NCBI RefSeq assembly: GCF_900101175.1 | Contig: NZ_FNFQ01000008.1 | Location: forward strand, 1-64,000 | Reading direction: 5' to 3' | Length of the DNA: 64,000 bases | DNA from: Stenotrophomonas pavanii | GTDB taxonomy: Bacteria; Pseudomonadota; Gammaproteobacteria; Xanthomonadales; Xanthomonadaceae | In this document: one piece after another, positions 1 to 10,361 of the stretch | Numbering within the stretch: the stretch's first letter is position 1 | Layout: every line of letters starts with the position of its first letter | Notes under the pieces: model-generated | The model's database searches: none | What the model saw: only the letters and a program-made list of their open reading frames with translations | Told to the model about the DNA's origin: nothing | Program-made: the position numbers and the translations under genes

Positions 1-510
<510 letters not shown>

Positions 511-521
511 CAAGACAGTTG

Positions 522-729
522 CTACTGGACGGGTCGCGGGATCCGCCGGGGGGGCATCCACGCATGGCGTGGAACTACTGACGGGCCGGGGATCCGCCGG
601 GGGGGCATCCACGCATGGCGTGGATCTACTGGACGGGCTGCGGGATCGCCGGGGGGGCATCCACGCATGGCGTGGATCTACTGACGGGCCGCAGGATTGC
701 CGGGGGGGCATCCACGCATGGCGTGGATG
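522..729 (-). repeat. Fourfold tandem array of about 52 bp units, each with a SMAG hairpin
   Basis: Four units begin near 522, 575, 626 and 678 (spacing 53, 51 and 52 bases). Each has a CTACTG(G)ACGGG start, a run of seven G, and the palindrome ATCCACGC-ATG-GCGTGGAT. Read on the minus strand each hairpin is headed by GTAG or a variant, which is the SMAG (S. maltophilia GTAG) repeat form. The units differ at a few positions, so the array is not a fresh duplication. Small reading frames across it are products of the repeat and are not called as genes. Confidence 0.85.
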
Positions 730-734
730 TACCG

Positions 735-809
735 GTAGTGCCGGCCGCTGGCCGGCAACAGCAACAGCAACCTGCCATCGTTCATTGGGTTGCCGGCCAG
801 CGGCCGGCA
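735..809. repeat. Inverted pair of SMAG repeats
   Basis: A GTAG at 735 heads the hairpin TGCCGGCC-GCT-GGCCGGCA (739-757). The same hairpin occurs inverted at 791-809 with a degenerate head. A 33-base spacer with an AACAGC repeat separates them. The pair sits between the tandem array and the end of fis, so it could also act as a transcription end point for fis. Confidence 0.85.
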
Positions 810-825
810 CGGCCCACCCGCGCGC

Positions 826-1981
<1,156 letters not shown>

Positions 1982-2023
1982 GCTCAGGGTGCGGGCTCGG
2001 ATCCAGCGGTCATTCAATCATGA

Positions 2024-2944
2024 TCAGGCCCGGCGCACGCCGGTGATACGCATCCAGTCGCCATCCTGGGTGGCCTGCAGGTCGTCGAACCATGCGGCAT
2101 AGCGCTGCAGCAGTTCGCCTTCCTGGCCCTGCAGGATGCCCGACAGGGCGATGCGGCCCCCGACGGCAACGCGCGCGGCCAGCAGCTCGGCCAGCGCGTC
2201 CAGTGCCGAGGCGAGGATGTTGGCAACCACGATGGGGTAGGTGGCGACCGGTTCGTCCTGCGGCAGGTACACGTGCATGCGGGCCTGCTCGCCGTTGCGC
2301 TCGGCATTGTCGGCGGTGGCGACCAGCGCCTGCGGGTCGTTGTCCACGCCGATCGCTTCGGCGGCACCCAGCTTCAACGCGGCCAGCGCGAGGATGCCCG
2401 AGCCACAGCCGAAGTCGAGCACGCGCTGTCCCTGCAGCAGGCCATCGACGGCCAGCTGGTCCAGCCAGCGCAGGCACAGGGCGGTGGTCGGATGGGTGCC
2501 CGAGCCGAAGGCCAGGCCGGGGTCCAGCCGCACCACGGCAGCATCGGCGGCCTGCGCGGCGTCCGGCAGTTCATGGTTCCACGGCACGATCCAGGTCCGG
2601 CTGCCGAAATCCATCGGCTGGAACTGGTCAAGCCAGGCGCGTTCCCAGTCCTCATCCTCGACGGCGCGGAAGCTGCCGTTGCTCCAGTCCAGTTCCGGAT
2701 CGAACGATTCCAGCGCGGCCAGCAGCAACAGCGCATTGCTGTCGGCGGGGAACAGTGCGCTCAGCACCAGGGTGTCCCACAGCGGCGTTTCACCCACGCC
2801 GGGTTCGAGGATGGCCTGTTCGTTGCTGGTGTCGGCTTCGGCATCGAGCAGGGTCACGGCCAGGGCGCCGACGTCCTCCAGCGCATTCTCATAGCGGGGC
2901 TGGGTGGCTTCGGTGCAGCGCAGGGTCAGTTCCAGGAACGGCAT
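2024..2944 (-). CDS. prmA: Ribosomal protein L11 methyltransferase
   Basis: A 306-residue SAM-dependent enzyme that methylates ribosomal protein L11. Family hallmarks are [12 protein letters not shown] (residues 143-154), the SAM-binding loop DFGCGSG (177-183), and the NILAS motif near residue 240. The length fits the family (about 290-310). The frame stays open far upstream, but the conserved N-terminus MPFLELTL begins at 2944, so the longer form is rejected. In many Xanthomonadaceae prmA directly follows accC. Here two plus-strand genes (3108-4444) separate them, so prmA must have its own promoter. Confidence 0.93.
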   Translation of the reverse strand: MPFLELTLRCTEATQPRYENALEDVGALAVTLLDAEADTSNEQAILEPGVGETPLWDTLVLSALFPADSNALLLLAALESFDPELDWSNGSFRAVEDEDWERAWLDQFQPMDFGSRTWIVPWNHELPDAAQAADAAVVRLDPGLAFGSGTHPTTALCLRWLDQLAVDGLLQGQRVLDFGCGSGILALAALKLGAAEAIGVDNDPQALVATADNAERNGEQARMHVYLPQDEPVATYPIVVANILASALDALAELLAARVAVGGRIALSGILQGQEGELLQRYAAWFDDLQATQDGDWMRITGVRRA

Positions 2945-3107
2945 GGCGGTGGGGACAGTCGCGGGAAAGGGGGCCATGCTAGACCATCGGGGCGTCTCCG
3001 TATTGCCTGAGATGCCGCCTCGATATGAACGGGGGCAGTTCAGACAGCCCTGCCGGGCCTTGCTAAACTCGGCGCTTTCCTGCGTGCCGTGAACGCTCAC
3101 CTCGCCG

Positions 3108-4073
3108 ATGGCTCTGGCTCCGACCCTGAAAACCTGGTTGCTCGTGCTGCCGGCGGTGGCCGTGCTGGGCGTGGCCGGGTACCGGGCCAGCGGCCATGCG
3201 GCGGCGGTGGCATCGCCATCGCCGGAGCTGCCGACCGCAGTGGCCAGCGCTGACAGCGCCGCATCGCTGCCGGTGGTCCCCGAGGCGCTGGCGCGGCGGC
3301 TGGCGGCCTTCGAGCGCGGCAACATGCTGCCGTCGGGCCTGCCGCTGGACCTTCGCGCCGACATCGAAGACGCCAGCGACCTGTACGCCTACGCGCAGCG
3401 CCTGCGCGTGCAGGCCGACACCGGCAACCACGAAGCGCGCTGGATGCTCAGCCGCGTCTATGACTATTGCGCCCAGTACGCGCTCGACCCGGGCGGTTAC
3501 CGCCTGGACAACAACGTGCTGAGCGGGCTGGGGCTGACGGCGGCGCCGGCGATGATCGAGGCGCGCGAGCGCGTGGCGCAGCGGTGCGGCGGTTTCGTCC
3601 CGGGCGACAAGCTGGGCGCGGCACTGGTGCTGGCCGAGCGCCGCAAGGCGGCCGCGCAGGGCAACCTGGCTGCGGAAGCATCGCTGTTCGCCGAGGGCGA
3701 GCCGTTGCATGACAGCGCCGAGTACCGCCGTGACCTGGTCGAGCGCGTGCGCACCTCGCGCGATCCGGAGGCCTACATGGCCATCGCGCCGGCCATGGGC
3801 GTGCGTGCGGCGGGTGACCGCGCGCTGGATGGCCTGGTGGCGGGCGAGCAGCTCAGCGAGCTTGCATGGCGGCTTGCGGCCTGCGAACTCGGTCTGCCGT
3901 GTGGGGCCGACAGCGTGCTGGTCAACAGTTTTTGCGCGAACGGAGGGATCTGTTCGCAGGATGGGGCGCAGGATTTCCGGGATTTCGTGTATGACGCTGC
4001 GGTATCGCGGCAAGGTGCTGGGAAAATGAAGGAATGGATCAAGCGACTGGTTGGAAAGAGGGACGGGCGATGA
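3108..4073 (+). CDS. Conserved hypothetical protein with N-terminal signal or anchor
   Basis: A 321-residue protein of unknown function. It starts with a hydrophobic segment (about residues 9-25, [17 protein letters not shown]), so it is probably exported or anchored in the inner membrane. The body is alanine- and arginine-rich and mostly helical in appearance, with several Cys residues (for example CELGLPCG and CANGGICSQ near the C-terminus) that could form disulphides in the periplasm. The C-terminal ten residues are strongly basic. Its TGA overlaps the next ATG (ATGA), which suggests translational coupling to the following gene. Confidence 0.75.
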   Translation: MALAPTLKTWLLVLPAVAVLGVAGYRASGHAAAVASPSPELPTAVASADSAASLPVVPEALARRLAAFERGNMLPSGLPLDLRADIEDASDLYAYAQRLRVQADTGNHEARWMLSRVYDYCAQYALDPGGYRLDNNVLSGLGLTAAPAMIEARERVAQRCGGFVPGDKLGAALVLAERRKAAAQGNLAAEASLFAEGEPLHDSAEYRRDLVERVRTSRDPEAYMAIAPAMGVRAAGDRALDGLVAGEQLSELAWRLAACELGLPCGADSVLVNSFCANGGICSQDGAQDFRDFVYDAAVSRQGAGKMKEWIKRLVGKRDGR

Positions 4074-4444
4074 ATTACCGTCGATTCCTGCATGGGGCCA
4101 AGTTCTGGTTCTGGGTGGCGCTGTTCGTGGCCTACTCGGCCGGTGCGGTCGGCCTGCTGATGATCGATACCTACGAGGATCGCTACCGGCACCTGTCGAA
4201 GGTGGAGCTGACCACGGTGAAGGCGCAGGAAGACGTGCGCCGCGCCGGCGCCAGCCAGGTGGCTGCGGTCTATCGCGCGCAGAGCGGCATGCCGTTCGCT
4301 TCATTGCCGGCCGGCAGCACCTTCCAGGTGGTGTGGCCGGATGGTTCCACCGAAACCATGGTGATCGTCGATCCGACCTCGCCCAATGGCGTGCGGCCGC
4401 TGGCCCATTCGCAGATTCCGGCCGACGTGGCCGACAAGCGCTGA
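4070..4444 (+). CDS. Small membrane-anchored hypothetical protein
   Basis: A 124-residue protein. Residues about 11-31 (FWFWVALFVAYSAGAVGLLMI) form one membrane segment. The rest is likely periplasmic and ends in a beta-rich part (GSTFQVVWPDGSTETMVIVD). The ATG at 4070 overlaps the stop of the upstream gene by four bases. An in-frame upstream start at 4034 would run deep into the neighbour and is not preferred. It has no recognised family. The tight pairing suggests the two proteins act together. Confidence 0.72.
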   Translation: MNYRRFLHGAKFWFWVALFVAYSAGAVGLLMIDTYEDRYRHLSKVELTTVKAQEDVRRAGASQVAAVYRAQSGMPFASLPAGSTFQVVWPDGSTETMVIVDPTSPNGVRPLAHSQIPADVADKR

Positions 4445-4510
4445 CGCGGCCGCTGCAGGGCCCAGCCCCTGGCCGGCCGTGCTTTGCGGCATCGGCTCCA
4501 CAGCAACAGA

Positions 4511-4536
4511 AAAGGGCGGGGATATCCCCGCCCTTT
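4511..4536. terminator. Perfect 26-base palindrome, likely bidirectional terminator
   Basis: The segment AAAGGGCGGGGA-TATCCCCGCCCTTT forms a fully paired stem with A- and T-rich ends. It lies between two converging units, the plus-strand pair ending at 4444 and accC ending at 4560 on the minus strand. This is the expected place for a shared intrinsic terminator. Confidence 0.85.
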
Positions 4537-4559
4537 CCGTGTCCAGTCCCTGCTGCCGA

Positions 4560-5927
4560 TCAGGTCAGTGCGATCGGCTTGTTCTTGCGCTCGGCCAGGC
4601 GCTTTTCCAGGTAGTGGATGTTCTGGCCACCGGCCTGGAAGCCCTTGTCGCGCATGATCCGCTGCTGCAGCGCGATGTTGGTCTTGATGCCGTCGACCAC
4701 CATCTCGCTCAGTGCCACCCGCATGCGGGCGATGGCGGTTTCGCGGTCCGGGCCGTGCACGATCAGCTTGCCGATCATCGAGTCGTAGTTCGACGGCACG
4801 CGGTAGCCACTGTAGATGTGGGTGTCCACGCGCACGCCGGGGCCGCCCGGCGGATGGAAGCCGGTGATGGTGCCCGGGCTCGGCACGAAGGTTTCAGCAT
4901 CTTCGGCGTTGATGCGGCACTCGATGGCATGGCCGGTCAGCACCACGTCGCTCTGCTTGATCGACAGCTTCTGGCCGGCGGCGATCTTCAGCTGCTCGGC
5001 CACCAGGTCGATGCCGGTGACCATTTCGGTGACCGGATGTTCCACCTGGATGCGGGTGTTCATCTCGATGAAGTAGAAGCGGCCGTCCTCGTACAGGAAC
5101 TCGAACGTGCCCGCGCCGCGGTAGCCGATGCGGATGCAGGCTTCCACGCAGACCTTGCCGATCTGCTCGCGCTGCTCGGCGGTGATGCCCGGCGCCGGTG
5201 CCTCTTCCACCACCTTCTGGTGGCGGCGCTGCATCGAGCAGTCGCGCTCACCGAGGTGGATGGCATTGCCCTGTCCGTCGGCCAGCACCTGGATTTCCAC
5301 GTGGCGCGGATTCTCCAGGAACTTCTCCATGTAGACCTCGCCATTGCCGAACGCGGCCTTGGCCTCGCTCTTGGTGGTTTCGATCGAGGTCTTCAGCGAG
5401 GCTTCGGCGTGCACCACGCGCATGCCGCGACCACCGCCACCGCCGGCCGCCTTGATGATGACCGGGTAACCGATCTCGCGGGCGATCTTGGTGTTGGCGA
5501 CGATGTCCTCGCCGAGCGGGCCGCCCGAGCCGGGCACGCACGGTACGCCCGCGGCCTTCATCGCGCGGATGGCTTCGACCTTGTCACCCATCATGCGGAT
5601 GGTGTCGGCCTTGGGGCCGATGAAGATGAAGCCGGATTCTTCCACGCGTTCGGCGAAGTCGGCGTTCTCCGACAGGAAGCCGTAGCCCGGGTGGATGGCC
5701 TGGGCATCGGTGACTTCCGCTGCCGCGATCAGGGCCGGGATGTTGAGGTAGCTCTGCGGCGACGGCGCCGGGCCGATGCAGACCGACTCGTCGGCCATGG
5801 CCACGTGCTTGAGGTTGCGGTCGACCGTGGAGTGCACGGCCACCGTGCGGATGCCGAGGGTATGGCACGCGCGCAGGATGCGCAGCGCGATCTCCCCTCG
5901 GTTGGCGATGACGACTTTGTCGAGCAT
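4560..5927 (-). CDS. accC: Acetyl-CoA carboxylase, biotin carboxylase subunit
   Basis: A 455-residue ATP-grasp enzyme that carboxylates biotin on AccB, the first half-reaction of acetyl-CoA carboxylase in fatty-acid synthesis. Visible marks are the N-terminal [24 protein letters not shown] (79-88), the ATP-binding lysine before a glycine-rich loop GGGGGRGMR (162-170), and [10 protein letters not shown]. The length matches the E. coli enzyme (449). It follows accB after 10 bases on the same strand, so the two are one operon. Confidence 0.97.
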   Translation of the reverse strand: MLDKVVIANRGEIALRILRACHTLGIRTVAVHSTVDRNLKHVAMADESVCIGPAPSPQSYLNIPALIAAAEVTDAQAIHPGYGFLSENADFAERVEESGFIFIGPKADTIRMMGDKVEAIRAMKAAGVPCVPGSGGPLGEDIVANTKIAREIGYPVIIKAAGGGGGRGMRVVHAEASLKTSIETTKSEAKAAFGNGEVYMEKFLENPRHVEIQVLADGQGNAIHLGERDCSMQRRHQKVVEEAPAPGITAEQREQIGKVCVEACIRIGYRGAGTFEFLYEDGRFYFIEMNTRIQVEHPVTEMVTGIDLVAEQLKIAAGQKLSIKQSDVVLTGHAIECRINAEDAETFVPSPGTITGFHPPGGPGVRVDTHIYSGYRVPSNYDSMIGKLIVHGPDRETAIARMRVALSEMVVDGIKTNIALQQRIMRDKGFQAGGQNIHYLEKRLAERKNKPIALT

Positions 5928-5937
5928 GGCGCGCCCC

Positions 5938-6417
5938 TCAGCCGATCACGAACAGCGGCTGGTCGAATTCCACCGGCTGGCCGTTCTCGCCGAGGATGGC
6001 AACGATGGTGCCGGACGTGTCGGCTTCGATCGGGTTGAACATCTTCATCGCTTCGATGATGGCCAGGGTTTCGCCTTCCTTGACCTGCTGGCCCACGGTG
6101 ACGAAGGCCGGCTTGTCCGGGGCGGACGAGGCGTAGAAGGTGCCGACCATCGGCGAGCGCAGCACGTGGCCTTCCGGCAGTGCCGGGCCCGGCTTGGCGC
6201 TGCCGCCGGTGGAGGCTTCGGTCGGCGACTGCATCGGCATCGCCTGCGGCGCCGGGGCGGCCGGAGCGGCATACACCGGCGCGGCGACCGGGGCGGCATA
6301 GCCGGCCACCGGGGCGCGCGACAGGCGCACCGACTCTTCGCCTTCCTTGATTTCGATTTCAGCCAGGTTCGACTCTTCCAGCAGGTCGATCAGCTTCTTG
6401 ATTTTGCGCAGATCCAT
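5938..6417 (-). CDS. accB: Acetyl-CoA carboxylase, biotin carboxyl carrier protein
   Basis: A 159-residue carrier. The C-terminal biotinyl domain contains EAMKM (122-126) with Lys125 as the biotinylation site. The middle is a flexible Ala-Pro linker (about 36-70). The N-terminal part ([16 protein letters not shown]) matches the AccB start. The protruding thumb common to bacterial BCCPs is likely present ([13 protein letters not shown]). It is followed closely by accC and preceded by aroQ (60-base gap), an arrangement common in gamma-proteobacteria. Confidence 0.96.
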   Translation of the reverse strand: MDLRKIKKLIDLLEESNLAEIEIKEGEESVRLSRAPVAGYAAPVAAPVYAAPAAPAPQAMPMQSPTEASTGGSAKPGPALPEGHVLRSPMVGTFYASSAPDKPAFVTVGQQVKEGETLAIIEAMKMFNPIEADTSGTIVAILGENGQPVEFDQPLFVIG

Positions 6418-6476
6418 GAGGGCCTCTTTGGTTTCTATCTAGGTGAGGAGAGCGCCGAGGGCGCCCGGGTCGACAA

Positions 6477-6920
6477 TCAGGTGGCGGATACGCGCAGCAA
6501 CGCCGCGTCCATCGCGTAGCGGTAGCTGTCGGCACCGAAGCCGCATACCACGCCCACCGCCTTGTCACTGAAGTAGCTGTGCTGGCGGAACGGTTCGCGG
6601 GCATGCGGGTTGGACAGGTGGATCTCGATGAACGGCACCGCCACCGCCGCCAGCGCATCGCGCAGGGCCACCGAGGTGTGGGTGAAGGCGGCGGGGTTGA
6701 TCAGGATGAACGCGGTTCCGTCGTTGCGCGCGGCCTGCACGCGGTCCACCAGGACATGCTCGGCGTTGGACTGCAGGCTTTCCACCGCGTGCCCGGCGGA
6801 GGCAGCCTGGGTCGCCAGGGCCTGGTCGATGTCGGCCAGCGTGGTGTGGCCGTAGACCTCCGGCTCGCGGGTACCGAGCAGGTTGAGGTTGGGGCCGTGC
6901 AGGACCAGCAGCTTCGCCAT
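6477..6920 (-). CDS. aroQ: 3-dehydroquinate dehydratase, type II
   Basis: A 147-residue enzyme of the shikimate pathway that converts 3-dehydroquinate to 3-dehydroshikimate. The N-terminus [20 protein letters not shown] holds the catalytic Arg18 and Tyr23. NPAAFTHTS (75-83) and the active-site HLSN (101-104) are also present. The length is standard for the dodecameric type II enzyme. It heads the aroQ-accB-accC unit. Confidence 0.96.
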   Translation of the reverse strand: MAKLLVLHGPNLNLLGTREPEVYGHTTLADIDQALATQAASAGHAVESLQSNAEHVLVDRVQAARNDGTAFILINPAAFTHTSVALRDALAAVAVPFIEIHLSNPHAREPFRQHSYFSDKAVGVVCGFGADSYRYAMDAALLRVSAT

Positions 6921-7155
6921 GGGATCCGGTAGACGGGAAAGGGCGGCAGTCTGGCGGAACCGGCGGATGCTGTCCAGTTCGGCGAAGTTTGCAGCGTTTC
7001 AATCGATCGTTTGAAATTCGCCGAAGGGCTTGCGGCCGTATGCCGTGCGCTGGATCAAGGCGCGCTGAACGCCGGGCAGGTGGCCGATGCATGCACGTAG
7101 GCCGACGATGGCGGCAGGCGGGGAGAAGACTGATGTCGCCATGGGCCGCGATGCG

Positions 7156-7215
7156 GTAGATCCACGCCATGCGTGGATGAGACCGCCGATCAGTGGATCC
7201 ACGCCATGCGTGGAT
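7156..7215 (+). repeat. Two SMAG hairpins in direct orientation, in a 393-base gene-free stretch
   Basis: GTAG (7156-7159) heads ATCCACGC-CAT-GCGTGGAT (7160-7178). A second copy of the hairpin (7197-7215) has GTGG in place of GTAG. They lie in the 6921-7313 gap between aroQ and the dioxygenase-like gene. I see no convincing gene elsewhere in that gap. The part just upstream of aroQ should hold its promoter. Confidence 0.8.
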
Positions 7216-7313
7216 GAAGGAAGTTCGGTGCGCAGCACGCTACGCACCCACCGAGGGGCAGCCCAAGGTCCGGTGCGCACCCGCCACGCACCCGCCACGG
7301 TGCATCTGCGCGC

Positions 7314-8042
7314 TCACGTCTCCAGCGGCACGGTCGGCACCACGTTCGGGAAGACTTCCTCCAGCGGCTCGCGTTCGCCGGGTCTGGGCACCGGCCAGTT
7401 GTAGGCGTTCACCGGCTGCGCGCGGTTCACCCACAACGCGTAGTACAGATGATCGGCGCGGCCATCGCCGGTGTTGGGGTGGATCAGGATGGTCAGGCCC
7501 AGGCTGTTGAGCTGCAGCCACGGCACCAGCACCGGCAGCAGGTCGTTGGTGAAGCCGAAATAGAACGACGGGGTGACGTGCGGGCCGCGCGGCTCCAGGT
7601 TCCAGTTGCCCAGTTCCACCGGGAAGCGTTCGGCGGCCCAGCGCCGCAGCAGTGCGGCCTTCTCGAAGCTGTCTTCGTCGAAGTAGATATGCGCGTGGTA
7701 GCTCTTGATGTCGGTGTAGGCGCGCGGGGCCGTGGGCAGCGTGGCCTCGCCAGGGCGCACGCTGGCCGGGCGCGGGGTCGGTTCGCTGGCCGTGGCCAGC
7801 CCCCAGGGACTGCGGCCCTTCGCCGGTGGCGGGACGATGGCGCGGAATCCGGGGCGCCCCGGTTCGGTGGTGTTCACGGCGCTGTCACTGCGCGGGGCCG
7901 CGCTGGCGGCCGATGCGCTGGCCAGGCCGCCAGCGGCCAGCCCGGCCGACGCGATCAGGCGACGGCGCGCGGGCGAGAGCAGGTCGGCCCAGCGGGCGTC
8001 ATCGTCGCCGGCATCGATCAGGGGCTGCGGGTCCGGGTGCAT
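7314..8042 (-). CDS. DOPA 4,5-dioxygenase family protein with Tat-like signal
   Basis: A 242-residue protein. The first 50 residues contain a twin-arginine-like signal (RRRLIASAGLAAGGLASASA from residue 26), then a Pro-rich spacer. The C-terminal 130 residues match the DOPA 4,5-dioxygenase family: SYHAHIYFDED (114-124), WNLEPRGPHVTPSFYFGF with His155, and ILIHPNTG with His188. These histidines are candidate metal ligands. Family members cleave catechol rings or have unknown substrates. Export through Tat is unusual for the family and would place the folded metalloprotein in the periplasm. The ATG at 8042 was chosen because the upstream extension lies before the signal peptide. Confidence 0.8.
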   Translation of the reverse strand: MHPDPQPLIDAGDDDARWADLLSPARRRLIASAGLAAGGLASASAASAAPRSDSAVNTTEPGRPGFRAIVPPPAKGRSPWGLATASEPTPRPASVRPGEATLPTAPRAYTDIKSYHAHIYFDEDSFEKAALLRRWAAERFPVELGNWNLEPRGPHVTPSFYFGFTNDLLPVLVPWLQLNSLGLTILIHPNTGDGRADHLYYALWVNRAQPVNAYNWPVPRPGEREPLEEVFPNVVPTVPLET

Positions 8043-8205
8043 CGGGGCTCCGTGGGGCACTGTAGGGCAGGCAAGCACGCTCGGGCACTGCACCCCGCGG
8101 CGTCCAATAAGCAGGCGGCATCACCTCATGCAGGTTGGCCCACGCCGTGATTGAGTGCCGCCGCGGGGCGGGCTAGGGTGCAGGACTGCCGCCCAGGAGC
8201 CCGCC

Positions 8206-9033
8206 ATGACCCCGCTCGATGCCGACACCCAGCGCAAGCGCGCGAGTTTCCGCCAGCTGCATGCGCGCGGTTGTTTCGTGCTGCCCAATCCGTGGGACGT
8301 GGGCAGCGCCCGCTACCTGCAGCGGCAAGGCTTCCAGGCGCTGGCGACGACCAGCGCCGGCTGTGCCTGGAGCGAAGGGCGGCCGGATGGCGCGGTTTCG
8401 CTGCAGGCCACGCTGGCCCATCTGCGCCTGATGGCGGCGGCGACGTCGCTGCCGTTGAATGCCGACTTCGGCGATGGTTTCGGCGCAACGCCGCAGGCAG
8501 TGGAAGAGGCGGTGGCGGCGGCCATCGACACCGGTATCGCGGCGCTGTCGATCGAGGATGCCAGCGGCGTGGCCGATGCACCGCTGCGTCCGATCGACCA
8601 GGCAGTGGAGCGACTGCGCGCCGCCCGTGCGGCCATCGACCGTGCCGGGGCCGACGTGCTGCTGGTCGGGCGCGCCGAGAATTTCTTCGTTGGCGTGCCC
8701 GACCTGGAGGACACCCTGCGGCGCCTGCGCGCCTATGCCGAGGCCGGCGCCGATGTGCTGTACGCCCCGGGTATCAGCACGCGCGAGCAGATCCGTGCCG
8801 TGGTCGCCGCTGCGGGCTCGACGCCGGTGAACCTGCTGGTGGGGGGACCGACACCGCTGCGCCTGCAGGAGATGGCCGACCTCGGCGTACGCCGGATCAG
8901 CCTGGGCGGTGCGCTGGCGCGCGCGGCATGGGGTGGGCTGATGCAGGCCGTCGAGCCGATCATGCAGGACGGGCGCTTCGATGGCCTGCAGCAGGCGGCT
9001 TCGGGCGCGGCGTTGAACGCGCTGTTCCGCTGA
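8206..9033 (+). CDS. Isocitrate lyase / PEP mutase family enzyme
   Basis: A 275-residue alpha/beta-barrel protein. Marks of the superfamily are FVLPNPWDVGSARYLQ (24-39), NADFGDGF (85-92) with the metal-binding Asp, and SIEDASG (115-121). The KKCGH loop of isocitrate lyase is absent, so it is more likely a PEP mutase-like or oxaloacetate/2-methylisocitrate-type lyase of unknown substrate. An AGGAG lies seven bases before the ATG at 8206, which fixes the start. It stands alone between genes of opposite strand. Confidence 0.85.
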   Translation: MTPLDADTQRKRASFRQLHARGCFVLPNPWDVGSARYLQRQGFQALATTSAGCAWSEGRPDGAVSLQATLAHLRLMAAATSLPLNADFGDGFGATPQAVEEAVAAAIDTGIAALSIEDASGVADAPLRPIDQAVERLRAARAAIDRAGADVLLVGRAENFFVGVPDLEDTLRRLRAYAEAGADVLYAPGISTREQIRAVVAAAGSTPVNLLVGGPTPLRLQEMADLGVRRISLGGALARAAWGGLMQAVEPIMQDGRFDGLQQAASGAALNALFR

Positions 9034-9090
9034 CGCACGCCCAGGCCTGCAATGGAGCCACCCCGTGCGTGGAGGGACGCGCGCCTGCGG

Positions 9091-9624
9091 CTACAGCGCT
9101 TCCATCCCACCGCTGGGCAGCGGCACGCCCGGCTCCAGCGCCGGCAGCAGCTGCCGCAGCAGTGCCGGGTTGTCCAGCATCGCCGCGCCGTCCAGGTAGC
9201 GCCATTGCGTCGTACCGGTGCGGCGTACGGCGACCAGGAACGAGGTGCTGCGCATCGGTGCTTCGCGCACGCGCAGCAGTGACTGGCGCGGCACGAAGCA
9301 GACTTCTTCGTCGCCGGCCGCGTAGGTGCGGCCCGGTACGCCGGCTTCATCGCTGATGACGCTGACCCCGGCCCTGCGCAGCGCCTTGACCGTGTCGCGG
9401 GCCATCTGTGCATAGGCCTCGTCGCCTCCGGCCAGCTGCTTCAGGCTGGGATGTGTGCGCGCGATGATGAGGTCGGTGTCGCCGCGCGCGAATGCCGCCA
9501 TCATCGCCTGCGCATCCTGGCGCAGGGCGGCCGATTCGGCCGGGCCCAGTTCACCGGCCAGGGCCGGCCCTGCGGGCACGGCCCACAGCAGGGCCAGCAA
9601 CAGCGCAGACAGGCGTGCGTGCAT
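9091..9624 (-). CDS. Exported hypothetical protein
   Basis: A 177-residue protein with a clear signal peptide (MHARLSALLLALLWAVPAGPALAG, cleavage near residue 23). The mature part (AALRQDAQAMMAAFARGDTDLIIARTHPSL) looks like the helical start of an SnoaL/NTF2-like cone-shaped fold and ends in beta-rich sequence (QWRYLDGAAM). The function is unknown. The ATG at 9624 was chosen because it begins the signal peptide. An upstream in-frame start at 9684 adds a basic stretch with no role. Confidence 0.75.
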   Translation of the reverse strand: MHARLSALLLALLWAVPAGPALAGELGPAESAALRQDAQAMMAAFARGDTDLIIARTHPSLKQLAGGDEAYAQMARDTVKALRRAGVSVISDEAGVPGRTYAAGDEEVCFVPRQSLLRVREAPMRSTSFLVAVRRTGTTQWRYLDGAAMLDNPALLRQLLPALEPGVPLPSGGMEAL

Positions 9625-9711
9625 CCTCGAACCTCCTCCGGGCAACCGACGCACTATACGGCGCACACGAAAACAGCATCCCACGCATGACGCTGGTATC
9701 CCGCGATCCGC

Positions 9712-9730
9712 TACCTACTATTGGTAGGTA
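9712..9730. promoter_or_regulatory. Inverted repeat, probable TetR-family operator
   Basis: TACCTAC (9712-9718) and GTAGGTA (9724-9730) are perfect arms with a five-base spacer. The site lies 18 bases before the quinone-reductase ATG. The gene after the reductase encodes a TetR-type regulator, so this is its likely binding site and the pair is probably autoregulated. The inference is from position and symmetry only. Confidence 0.75.
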
Positions 9731-9748
9731 TTGATTGCGGAGCACCTC

Positions 9749-10345
9749 ATGCACAGCCTGATTGTCATCGCCCACCCGGAACCCGGTTCACTCACCCACG
9801 CGATCGCGCATCGCATCGGCGACGCCATCTGCGGCGCCGACAGCCGTAACACCGTGGCCTACGCCGACCTGATCGCCGAAGGCTTCGATCCGCGCTTCAA
9901 CCGCCACGACCAGGCATTGTTCCGCGGCACCGGCGCGGTGCCTGCCGATGTCGCGGCCGAGCACGCTCGGCTGGATGCCAGTGATGCGCTGGTGCTGGTC
10001 TATCCGCTGTACTGGTGGTCGTTGCCGGCAGTGCTGAAGGGATGGATCGACCGCGTCTTCACCCAGGGCTGGGCCTACCAGGATGGCGCCGACGGCAAAG
10101 TGCAGAAGAAGCTGCAGCGGCTGCGCGTGCACCTGGTGGCCCTCGGCGGCGCCGGCGCGGAGATGGTCGAACGCCGTGGCTACGCTGCGGCGATGAAGAC
10201 CCAGATCGACAGGGGCATCTTAGATTACTGCGGTGCGCCGGTGCTGTCGTCCGATCTGCTGCTGGACGCCGATGCCGGTGCGGCTGACGCGCATCTGCAG
10301 ACCGCGTTGGCGATCGGCCGTAAAATCGGCGCTCCGACGCACTGA
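9749..10345 (+). CDS. NAD(P)H-dependent quinone oxidoreductase (flavodoxin-like fold)
   Basis: A 198-residue FMN/FAD enzyme of the NQO1/MdaB/KefF family, which reduces quinones or related electrophiles by two electrons. Marks are IVIAHPEPGSLTHAIA (5-20, flavin phosphate loop) and VLVYPLYWWSLPAVLKGWID (82-101), then RVFTQGWAY. The ATG at 9749 is used. A TTG six codons upstream would lie next to the operator. It is followed by the TetR gene with a gap of 16 bases. Confidence 0.9.
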   Translation: MHSLIVIAHPEPGSLTHAIAHRIGDAICGADSRNTVAYADLIAEGFDPRFNRHDQALFRGTGAVPADVAAEHARLDASDALVLVYPLYWWSLPAVLKGWIDRVFTQGWAYQDGADGKVQKKLQRLRVHLVALGGAGAEMVERRGYAAAMKTQIDRGILDYCGAPVLSSDLLLDADAGAADAHLQTALAIGRKIGAPTH

Positions 10346-10361
10346 TCGCCATGTTCCGCCG

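Noticed and set aside
522..729. Possible CRISPR-like repeat array
   Set aside because: Units are contiguous 52-base repeats with an internal hairpin and no unique spacers, and no cas genes are near. It is a SMAG tandem array.
4386..6038. Long plus-strand open frame of 550 residues
   Set aside because: It lies antisense to accC and accB, whose products are certain. It is a shadow caused by high GC.
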